Positions 13,881-19,790 of a stretch of 21,022 nucleotides of DNA are shown piece by piece (positions within the stretch are counted from its first letter, which is position 1; every line of letters starts with the position of its first letter). The stretch is taken from the NCBI GenBank assembly GCA_017633865.1, contig JAGBOM010000101.1:1-21022 (forward strand), written 5' to 3'. A model generated the notes under the pieces. That model was not told the origin of the DNA. It saw nothing but the letters and a program-made list of their open reading frames with translations, and ran no database searches. The stretch is from Opitutales bacterium (GTDB taxonomy: Bacteria; Verrucomicrobiota; Verrucomicrobiia; Opitutales; Intestinicryptomonadaceae). The translations under genes were made by a program, and so were the position numbers.

Positions 13881-15095
13881 ATGCATCTAAAAAGAACTCT
13901 TACCCCCAAAATAATTCAGGCTTCGAAATCTTTTCCGGTAGTCCTAATAACGGGGCCGCGCCAAGTCGGGAAAACGACTATATTTGAAGACGTAAAAGAG
14001 CCCGAAAGAATTTCGGTGAGTCTTGACGATCCCGAAGTCAGGGTTCTTGCGCAGGAAGATCCCAGGCTGTTTCTGTCAACATACAAACCGCCTGTTTTAA
14101 TTGACGAAATCCAATATGCGCCCCAATTATTCCCGTATATAAAGATGATTGCTGACAAGGAAAAGAAGCCGGGCAGTTATTGGATAACCGGATCGCAGGT
14201 ATTTCCGCTTATGAAGAACGTGTCCGAAAGTTTGGCGGGGCGCGTCGGGGTGTTGGATCTGCAGGGATTATCGCAATCCGAAAAGCAAAAGCGGCCTTTT
14301 AGAAAGCCGTTTCTGCCTTCTTCCGAAATAAACAATGAATTGATTCCCTACACTTCGGAAAGTTTGTACGAATGCATATTTCGCGGTTCTTTTCCCGGAT
14401 TTGTCGCAAACAGCAATATGGATTGGCAGTCTTTTTATCGCTCGTATGTCTCCACTTATCTGGAAAGAGACGTGAGGCAAATATTAAATATTGCCCAGGA
14501 AAACAATTTCATAAAATTTCTTTCCGTCGCGGCCGCTAGGACCGGACAAATTTTAAACTATAGCGATATGGCAAGAGACTGCGATGTTACTGTCGCGACT
14601 ATAAAGTCTTGGGTATCGGTTTTGCGGACTTCGGGACTGGTTTTCCTGCTTTATCCGTATTCAAACAATTTAACCAAGCGCGCTATAAAAACGCCCAAGC
14701 TGTATTTTTACGACACGGGGCTTGTATGCTATTTATGCCGCATTTGGGATTCGAAAAGCGCGGAGGACGGAATTTTATCGGGTGCCTTGATGGAGACATT
14801 TGTCGTTTCCGAAATAGCAAAGAGCTACATCCATAACGGCAAAATGCCCAATTTCTATTTTTACAGGGATAAGACGGGAAAAGAGATAGATTTAATTATC
14901 GAGGAAAATCTTGCGTTATATCCCGTTGAAATAAAGCGCACCGCCACTCCGAGCAAAGCGGATATCAAAAATTTTAAAGTCCTGGATTCAATAAAAGGAA
15001 AGAAGCGTTTGGGATTGGGGGCAGTTATATCTTTGCGCCCAGACTTATTGCCCATAAGCAAGGACACAGTCGCCATTCCGGTATCGTACATATAA
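13881..15095 (+). CDS. AAA ATPase with DUF4143 domain
   Basis: Protein of 404 residues. Walker A GPRQVGKT (25-32), Walker B PVLIDEIQ (71-78), an ITGSQ sensor segment (102-106), a winged-helix-like linker (DMARDCDVTVATIKSWVSVL, 229-248) and a C-terminal DUF4143 region with GKEIDLII (333-340) and PVEIKRT (348-354), giving the D...ExK layout of restriction-like nucleases. It is a different subgroup from the other ATPase in this window and is not a recent duplicate. A weak ribosome binding site (TAAGGAT) is present. Antisense to the late genes and convergent with the 87-aa gene 2 nt away. Probably cargo. Confidence 0.85.
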   Translation: MHLKRTLTPKIIQASKSFPVVLITGPRQVGKTTIFEDVKEPERISVSLDDPEVRVLAQEDPRLFLSTYKPPVLIDEIQYAPQLFPYIKMIADKEKKPGSYWITGSQVFPLMKNVSESLAGRVGVLDLQGLSQSEKQKRPFRKPFLPSSEINNELIPYTSESLYECIFRGSFPGFVANSNMDWQSFYRSYVSTYLERDVRQILNIAQENNFIKFLSVAAARTGQILNYSDMARDCDVTVATIKSWVSVLRTSGLVFLLYPYSNNLTKRAIKTPKLYFYDTGLVCYLCRIWDSKSAEDGILSGALMETFVVSEIAKSYIHNGKMPNFYFYRDKTGKEIDLIIEENLALYPVEIKRTATPSKADIKNFKVLDSIKGKKRLGLGAVISLRPDLLPISKDTVAIPVSYI

Positions 15096-15097
15096 TC

Positions 15098-15361
15098 CTA
15101 AAATGCCCATTTAGATTCGGGCAAATAGCGTTTTACGATTGTCTCTTTTGTATCTGATTCTTCGGTATGCCCAACGACTTTGTAGAATTTTGTTTCGAAG
15201 AAATTGACTGCCGGGATTTCCATCGCCGTATTTAGCTCCATCGTTTTTACCATCGGAACTTTCGAGGGCGTCGTTTCGTCTTCCAGTGCCAGCATAAGCC
15301 TGGATTCGTCGCCTTCCTCCAAAATCTCTGAATACATTAAGATGTCGTTTTTCCTTATCAT
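15098..15361 (-). CDS. Unknown 87-aa protein with its own promoter
   Basis: Protein MIRKNDILMYSEILEEGDES... of 87 residues, acidic in the first half. The ATG at 15361 was chosen because GAAAGAGC lies 5 nt upstream; a TTG five codons earlier is less likely. No domain recognised and no membrane segment. Its promoter region is a diverged inverted copy of the one before the amidoligase operon, so the two are probably regulated together. It ends 2 nt from the convergent ATPase gene. It could be an accessory regulator or inhibitor, which is speculation. Confidence 0.65.
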   Translation of the reverse strand: MIRKNDILMYSEILEEGDESRLMLALEDETTPSKVPMVKTMELNTAMEIPAVNFFETKFYKVVGHTEESDTKETIVKRYLPESKWAF

Positions 15362-15380
15362 GTCTTGCTCTTTCAACGCC

Positions 15381-15446
15381 GCCTATATACGCTCTACAAA
15401 TCATTTGTATCAAGCTTTATATCAACTATTTGAAAAGATTTATTTT
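15381..15446 (-). promoter_or_regulatory. Promoter region copy A (before the 87-aa gene)
   Basis: On the minus strand: -35 TTGATA (15408-15413), 18-nt spacer, -10 TATATA (15384-15389), then a short leader with the ribosome binding site. A second TTGATA lies 12 bp upstream of the first. By eye about 80% identical over about 65 bp to the region at 16904-16970. Confidence 0.65.
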
Positions 15447-15481
15447 GAGGTTTTTTTTGAAAAAACTTGGCTTGTTAGAAA

Positions 15482-16726
15482 CTAATCAAGCTCGAATTTT
15501 TCCCCGTTTTTCAAAATTTTAGTGCCGGGATAAAGGGCGAGATATCGTTTTAAAATCACGTCGCAGTATTTGGGGTCGAGCTCCATCATGCGGCATTTGC
15601 GTTTTGATTGGGCGCAGGCGATTAGCGTCGAGCCGCTGCCGCCGAACAAGTCCAAAACAATGCCCTTGGGCTTCGAGGAATTCAAAATCGCGCGCTCGCA
15701 AAGCTCGACGGGCTTCATCGTGGGGTGGACGTCGTTTTTCTTCGGCTTGGGGAATTCCCAAACATCGCCCTGCGAGCGGTCCGCGCAAAAGTAGTGCGGG
15801 TTGCCGTCCTTCCATCCGTACAGAATCGGCTCGTATTGCCTGTGGTAGTCGGAGCGGCCGAGGGTAAAAGTATCCTTAGCCCAGATTATGAATGTCGACC
15901 AATGCCCGCCGAGCCTTCTGAACGCCGATTGGAGGGCGTCGATTTCGGAGCTGGACATGCAGATGTAAATCGCGCCCTTAGAATGTTCGAAAATGGTTTT
16001 TATGGCTTTCTCCAAAAATCGCGGAAACTCCTCTCCCAAGTTGTCGTTTTCGATTTTCCGCCCGCCGCTTCCGTAGTTGACATTGTACGGGGGGTCGGTA
16101 AAAACCATGTCGGCGACATCGCCTTTCATGAGGGTTTCCGCCTGCGCCGCGTCGGTGGAATCCCCGCACATAAGCCTGTGGCCTGCGAATTCGAATACGT
16201 CCCCGAATTTCGCAATAGGATTTTCCGAAGCTTCGGGAATGTCCTCGTCCAAGATTTCTTTTGAATCAATCTCGCGCAAAAGCTGCTCTGCCTCCGCTTC
16301 CGAAAATCCCGTAAGGTCTATGTCGATTTCGCCGTCGAGCTCCGAAAGAATTTTTTTCAGATCGTCCTCGGACGTTTCGGAAAGCTCCGCCAAGCGGTTG
16401 TCGGCGACAAGAGCCGCCGTTTCCTCGGCGTCCGAGGAAAATTCCTGGTAGTCGACCGGAACGATTTGTAGCCCCAATTTTTTTGCGGCGGCCAGCCTGC
16501 CGTGCCCCGCCACGATATATCCGCTGCGCTTGGACACCGTAATCGGATGGCGCCAGCCTAGATATTTTATGTTTTTTGCAAGCAGCCCTATTTGGGAATC
16601 GGGATGCTTGTTGGGATTTTTCGGATTCGGCTTTAATGCGTCCGAGGAAACGAGCTCGTCGAACGAGCACCATACTTCTATCCCGTTTGCGAGGGCCTTC
16701 GCTTTTGCGTTTTTGTCTTCGTCCAT
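15482..16726 (-). CDS. ParB/Srx-domain and beta-class DNA methyltransferase fusion
   Basis: Protein of 414 residues from MDEDKNAKAKALANG, a start 14 nt after TTTGACA; an ATG four codons earlier is possible. The N-terminal ParB-like nuclease domain has GWRHPITVSKRSGYIVAGHGR (57-77). The methylase has the motif order DPPYNVNYG (211-219) before FGGSGST (361-367), i.e. beta class, acting on N6-adenine or N4-cytosine. Such fusions are frequent in phages, where they may modify phage DNA against restriction or aid packaging-linked methylation. No cognate endonuclease is next to it. It is flanked by two inverted promoter copies. Confidence 0.9.
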   Translation of the reverse strand: MDEDKNAKAKALANGIEVWCSFDELVSSDALKPNPKNPNKHPDSQIGLLAKNIKYLGWRHPITVSKRSGYIVAGHGRLAAAKKLGLQIVPVDYQEFSSDAEETAALVADNRLAELSETSEDDLKKILSELDGEIDIDLTGFSEAEAEQLLREIDSKEILDEDIPEASENPIAKFGDVFEFAGHRLMCGDSTDAAQAETLMKGDVADMVFTDPPYNVNYGSGGRKIENDNLGEEFPRFLEKAIKTIFEHSKGAIYICMSSSEIDALQSAFRRLGGHWSTFIIWAKDTFTLGRSDYHRQYEPILYGWKDGNPHYFCADRSQGDVWEFPKPKKNDVHPTMKPVELCERAILNSSKPKGIVLDLFGGSGSTLIACAQSKRKCRMMELDPKYCDVILKRYLALYPGTKILKNGEKFELD

Positions 16727-16729
16727 GCA

Positions 16730-16748
16730 ATTTGACATTTTGTCAAAT
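16730..16748. repeat. Inverted repeat ATTTGACA-N3-TGTCAAAT
   Basis: Perfect 8-bp arms and a 3-bp centre. One arm is the TTTGACA element (site 8) on the minus strand, and the other is its mirror image, so a dimeric DNA-binding protein could use both. The ATG at 16738 lies at the junction of centre and arm. Confidence 0.6.
16741..16747 (-). promoter_or_regulatory. TTTGACA start-associated element (site 8)
   Basis: TTTGACA on the minus strand, 14 nt before the methyltransferase ATG at 16726. It suggests MDEDKN rather than MSNCMDEDKN as the true N-terminus. Confidence 0.5.
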
Positions 16749-16903
16749 CAAGCGAAGCGCGTCCGGCGTCGCGCGACGGCAAAAACCCGAAGGGCGCGTC
16801 GCTTTGCGAACGCGTATGCGGGCAAAATCGCGGCTTTGGCGCTCGGGCTTTTTCCCTATCCATTTCGCGAAAAATTAGTCAAGCAAAATAGCGTAAATCT
16901 TTA

Positions 16904-16970
16904 AAAATAAATCTTCATAAATAGTTGATATATAACTTGATATAAATCGAGTAAAGAGCGTGTATAGGGC
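16904..16970 (+). promoter_or_regulatory. Promoter region copy B (before the amidoligase operon)
   Basis: -35 TTGATA (16937-16942), 18-nt spacer, -10 TGTATA (16961-16966), then a leader of about 20 nt to the amidoligase start. A second TTGATA lies 12 bp upstream of the -35 box. The direct TTGATA repeat with 12-bp period is kept in copy A. The GC-rich stretch between the methyltransferase and this region (16750-16860) shows no gene; see the findings. Confidence 0.65.
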
Positions 16971-16993
16971 CGCAAAAACAAGGAAAGGCAATT

Positions 16994-17914
16994 ATGGAAA
17001 ACATACAAAGCATACTCGAACAGGCCACAACCAAAACTAACAAAATCAAAATGCTTTTGCGGCTCGGAATGACGCGCAAGCAGGTCGCCGAAGCGATGGG
17101 CGTAGGCTACGGATTTGTGCAAAACGTTTACGCCTCGGTTTACGGGGTCGCGCATCCGAGAAAATTCCTCGCCGAAAGGTTTTTCTTCAACAGGACATTC
17201 GGCGTCGAAATGGAAATCATCCACAACAGCAAAAGCGAGGTTTGCGGGGCGCTGAGGCGCAGCGGCGTCGAATGCGTAAGCGAAAGCTACAACCATACGA
17301 CAAGAACCCATTGGAAGATCGTTTCAGACGCCTCCGTAGAGGGCGGCTTTGAAATCGTAAGCCCGGTTCTGAAAGGGCGGGAGGGATTGGACGAGCTTAA
17401 AAAGGTTTGCGACGCCCTTGTGGGCGCGGGCGCGAAAATCAAAAAATGCTGCGGGCTGCACGTCCACCTTGGAACGGACGATTTTAAGGCCGATATTAGA
17501 GTCTGGAAAAACCTCTACAAAAACTACGCGACGCTCGAAAGCATAATCGACTCCTTCATGCCCCCGAGCAGAAGGGACAATCGGTTCTGCCAGTCGATGA
17601 GGGTCGGAGGCTGGAGAGGCAAAATCGGCTCCGCAAGGACCCTCCAGGATTTGGAAAGCAAAATTACCGGCCGCAGCCGCTACTTCAAGCTCAACAGCCA
17701 GAGTTACTGGAGGCACCGCACGGTTGAGTTCCGCCAGCACAGCGGAAGCGTGGAATTCGAAAAGGTCAAAAACTGGATTCTTTTCTGCGCGAGGTTCGTT
17801 GAGTTCAGCAAAAAGAACGCGGTGCAAAGCGGGGAAAAGGCGGAGCTTAAAAAGTTCCTCGATTCGGATTTGATAAATTTTTACGACAACCGCGCGGCGA
17901 AATTCGCCGCATAG
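16994..17914 (+). CDS. Amidoligase (Amidoligase_2, COOH-NH2 ligase)
   Basis: Protein of 306 residues. An N-terminal helix-turn-helix-like segment (TRKQVAEAMGVGYGFVQNVY, 27-46) precedes the amidoligase core, which belongs to the glutamine synthetase/gamma-GCS fold: FGVEMEI (69-75, metal-binding Glu), SDASVEGGFEIVSP (111-124), CGLHVHLG (153-160) and RTVEFRQHSGS (242-252). The family is predicted to join a carboxylate and an amine in an ATP-dependent reaction, making amide or gamma-glutamyl bonds on peptides or small molecules; the substrate here is unknown. It heads an operon with two cyclotransferase-like genes, which supports a gamma-glutamyl-type linkage. Strong ribosome binding site (AAGGAAAGG, 5 nt spacing). 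Confidence 0.9.
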   Translation: MENIQSILEQATTKTNKIKMLLRLGMTRKQVAEAMGVGYGFVQNVYASVYGVAHPRKFLAERFFFNRTFGVEMEIIHNSKSEVCGALRRSGVECVSESYNHTTRTHWKIVSDASVEGGFEIVSPVLKGREGLDELKKVCDALVGAGAKIKKCCGLHVHLGTDDFKADIRVWKNLYKNYATLESIIDSFMPPSRRDNRFCQSMRVGGWRGKIGSARTLQDLESKITGRSRYFKLNSQSYWRHRTVEFRQHSGSVEFEKVKNWILFCARFVEFSKKNAVQSGEKAELKKFLDSDLINFYDNRAAKFAA

Positions 17915-17929
17915 AAAGGGGAATAAATT

Positions 17930-18172
17930 ATGGAAACAAAAAAATATGAAATGCTCGGGGGCGGAATCGTCAAGGGGCGCACGCCGAAGGAAATAATCGG
18001 CGCGCTCAGATTCTCCTCCTTCAACCCCATGTCCTCGGAGGAAATCTTCATGAAGGAGATGTCCGAAAGGTGCAAGTTCTACAACAACGCCGCCGTCCGG
18101 TCTGATTCCCCCGAAAGCTTCGTGGAGGATCTGGTAAAGTACGGATTTATTTGGGAGGCGCGAAATGGGTAG
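17930..18172 (+). CDS. Small protein of the amidoligase operon, unknown
   Basis: Protein of 80 residues starting METKKYEMLGGGIVKGRTPKEIIGALRFSS. The C-terminal half has a helical MSSEEIFMKEMSERCKFYN segment and ends ESFVEDLVKYGFIWEARNG. I recall similar small proteins next to phage amidoligases but no function. It begins 15 nt after the amidoligase with its own AAAGGGG site and overlaps the next gene by 8 nt. It could be an adaptor, a subunit or a substrate carrier. Confidence 0.75.
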   Translation: METKKYEMLGGGIVKGRTPKEIIGALRFSSFNPMSSEEIFMKEMSERCKFYNNAAVRSDSPESFVEDLVKYGFIWEARNG

Positions 18173-18593
18173 GCTATATTTCGCGTACGGCTCGAATATG
18201 AACCCCGCGCAAATGCTTTCGCGGTGCCCGCATTCCAAGGCGGTTGCAAAGGCGACGGTAAAAGGCTACAAACTCGCGATAAACTCCCGCGGGGTGGCGA
18301 CGATTGTAAAATCTGAAAATTCCCGCGTGTCGGGGGTGGTGTGGAAGATTTCCGCGTCCGACGAAGCCGCGCTGGACTTTTTCGAGGGGGTGCATGTCGG
18401 CGCGTATGCAAAGCTGCGGATGGATCTTTGCCTCGGGGAAAACCGCATAGCCAATGCCCTCGTCTACGTAGACAAAAACTCCGAGGCCGGCGTTCCCCGC
18501 GCGGGATACCTGGAAAAGATTATTCGCGGCGCGAAATTTTTCGGATTGGGCAGGGACTATATCTCGAAACTGGAAAGGCTTGCGTATGCGTAA
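18165..18593 (+). CDS. Gamma-glutamylcyclotransferase-like protein
   Basis: Protein of 142 residues with the GGCT fold signature: AYGSNMNPAQM (7-17, substrate-binding loop) and DFFEGVHVGAYAK (71-83), where Glu74 is the expected acid/base. Known members cleave gamma-glutamyl amides by cyclising the glutamyl group to 5-oxoproline. In this operon it would undo, edit or complete what the amidoligase makes. Its ATG overlaps the previous stop by 8 nt (ATGGGTAG) and has GGGAGG 6 nt upstream. Confidence 0.85.
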   Translation: MGRLYFAYGSNMNPAQMLSRCPHSKAVAKATVKGYKLAINSRGVATIVKSENSRVSGVVWKISASDEAALDFFEGVHVGAYAKLRMDLCLGENRIANALVYVDKNSEAGVPRAGYLEKIIRGAKFFGLGRDYISKLERLAYA

Positions 18594-18957
18594 AAATCTT
18601 GTGGCGGTCTACGGGACGCTGAAACGCGGAAAAACAAACCATTTTATAATGGATTTGATGTCGGCGGAATTTTTGGACGAGGGGAAAACAGTCGAAAAAT
18701 ATCCGCTAACAAGCGACGGCAAGCTGCCTTATTTGTTCGACAAAAAGGGGATAGGGCACCGGATAGCCGTTGAAGTCTACCGCGTGTCCGACGCGGCGCT
18801 GGCTGTCATAGACAGGTTCGAATGCCACCCGAAGTTCTACGAGAGGAAAACCGCTAAATGCGAGCTTTCGACGGGGAAAATCATCGATTGCTTCGTTTAT
18901 TTCACCGCCCAAAACAGGAATGATTTTTCGGGAGCCAAGCTCCTGAAAAATTTTTAA
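18586..18957 (+). CDS. GGACT/AIG2-like cyclotransferase
   Basis: Protein of 123 residues with YGTLKRG (9-15), the variant loop of the GGACT/AIG2 branch, and DRFECHPKFYER (76-87) with Glu79 at the catalytic position. That branch acts on gamma-glutamylamine (for example epsilon-lysine) conjugates. Thus the operon holds two cyclotransferases of different subtypes. The ATG overlaps the previous stop by 8 nt (ATGCGTAA); GGAAAGG lies 7 nt upstream. A TTG two codons earlier is possible but unlikely. The last codons form a terminator. Confidence 0.85.
   Translation: MRKNLVAVYGTLKRGKTNHFIMDLMSAEFLDEGKTVEKYPLTSDGKLPYLFDKKGIGHRIAVEVYRVSDAALAVIDRFECHPKFYERKTAKCELSTGKIIDCFVYFTAQNRNDFSGAKLLKNF
18924..18955 (+). 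terminator. Intrinsic terminator inside the end of the last operon gene
   Basis: A 12-bp stem with one GT pair (18924-18935 with 18939-18950), loop CAA, followed by TTTTT. It overlaps the last 11 codons of the AIG2-like gene, so the amidoligase operon ends here and the repeat-containing gene 37 nt further is probably transcribed by read-through or its own promoter. Confidence 0.75.
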
Positions 18958-18993
18958 AAACCGAAATATATTCGCAGGATAGGAGAAATAGAA

Positions 18994-19788
18994 ATGGAAG
19001 AATTATTCTTAAAAAAAGGAATAAAATACATAGTGAAAGTAGGGCGAAATCGCATCGCGGTGCGCCTTGTACAAAAGAACGCCGACGGGGTTTCGTACCT
19101 CGTAAAAAACCTGAAAACGCTCAAGCCTTTTTTCGTAAAAAGCGCAAAGTCGTTTGCCGATTTTCAAAACGGCGCCGAAAGGCAAAAAGCGATGAAAATA
19201 ATCGAAGAGGAGAACGCGCCTATTGCGTTTCCCAAAGTTTCAAAAATTTCCAAAGAGGCCGAAGCTTCACAAGATCACAATATATCAAAAGTATCCGAAA
19301 CTTCAGAATTATCAAACAGAGCCGAAATTCCAAAACTTCCTAACGGTACAAAAATATCAAGCGAAGCGGAAGTTGCAAAAGTCTCAAACGGTTCAAAGGT
19401 ATCCGAAACTTCAAAATTATCAAACGGAGCCGAAATTCCAAAACTTCCTAACGGTGCAAAAATATCAAGCGAATCAGAAATTGCAAAAGTTCCAAACGAT
19501 TCAAGAGTATCCGAAACTTCAAAATTATCAAACGAAGGCAAAGTTTCCAAAAGTCCAAAAATTATGGGTTTTGGCAAATGCGCGTTCGTAAAAGCCCTTG
19601 GCCGCTTGGGATATAATTGCGAGCAGGCTCAAAAAATATTGGCGCATTTCGGCGTCGAAATGCCCGAAAAGTCTGTAAGGATACAGCTGTATTTTGGAAA
19701 AAACGAAAAATTCTGGAAGAAATTCGGCAAACCTGCGGAACTATCGGAAGAGCAGAAATCGGAATTAAAATCAATCGTAGAAATATAG
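18994..19788 (+). CDS. Two-domain protein with a repeat linker, unknown
   Basis: Protein of 264 residues. The N-terminal 60 or so residues (KKGIKYIVKVGRNRIAVRLVQKNADGVSY...) form a small beta domain with a KTLKPFFVKSAKSF end, a pattern seen in phage and host small proteins. Residues about 80-188 are a Ser/Lys/Glu-rich linker made of 36-residue repeats. The C-terminal domain (about 191-264; CAFVKALGRLGYNCEQAQKILAHFG, then RIQLYFGKN and AELSEEQKSELKSI) looks helical and may bind DNA like a winged or resolvase-type helix-turn-helix; that is tentative. Ribosome binding site AGGAG at 8 nt. It is convergent with the terminase, 2 nt away. Confidence 0.7.
   Translation: MEELFLKKGIKYIVKVGRNRIAVRLVQKNADGVSYLVKNLKTLKPFFVKSAKSFADFQNGAERQKAMKIIEEENAPIAFPKVSKISKEAEASQDHNISKVSETSELSNRAEIPKLPNGTKISSEAEVAKVSNGSKVSETSKLSNGAEIPKLPNGAKISSESEIAKVPNDSRVSETSKLSNEGKVSKSPKIMGFGKCAFVKALGRLGYNCEQAQKILAHFGVEMPEKSVRIQLYFGKNEKFWKKFGKPAELSEEQKSELKSIVEI
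19288..19540 (+). repeat. 108-bp coding tandem repeats
   Basis: Two full 108-bp units (19288-19395, 19396-19503) and a partial third unit. The first two differ at about 10 of 108 positions. The unit encodes 36 residues built of shorter sub-repeats around a KLxNG core (ETSKLSNGA, EIPKLPNGA, EIAKVPNDS). Two more reading frames, one on each strand, are also open across the array. Confidence 0.85.
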
Positions 19789-19790
19789 AC

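Noticed and set aside
698..16747. TTTGACA elements as ordinary sigma-70 -35 boxes
   Set aside because: With 16-18 nt spacing the -10 box would lie on or after the start codon and no TATAAT-like hexamer is found there.
17324..18238. 304-codon minus-strand frame opposite the amidoligase operon
   Set aside because: The plus strand carries clear catalytic motifs in the same interval; the minus frame has no recognisable domain.
19223..19591. Second plus-strand protein inside the repeat gene
   Set aside because: It is open only because the tandem repeats lack stops in that frame; low-complexity, no start signal.
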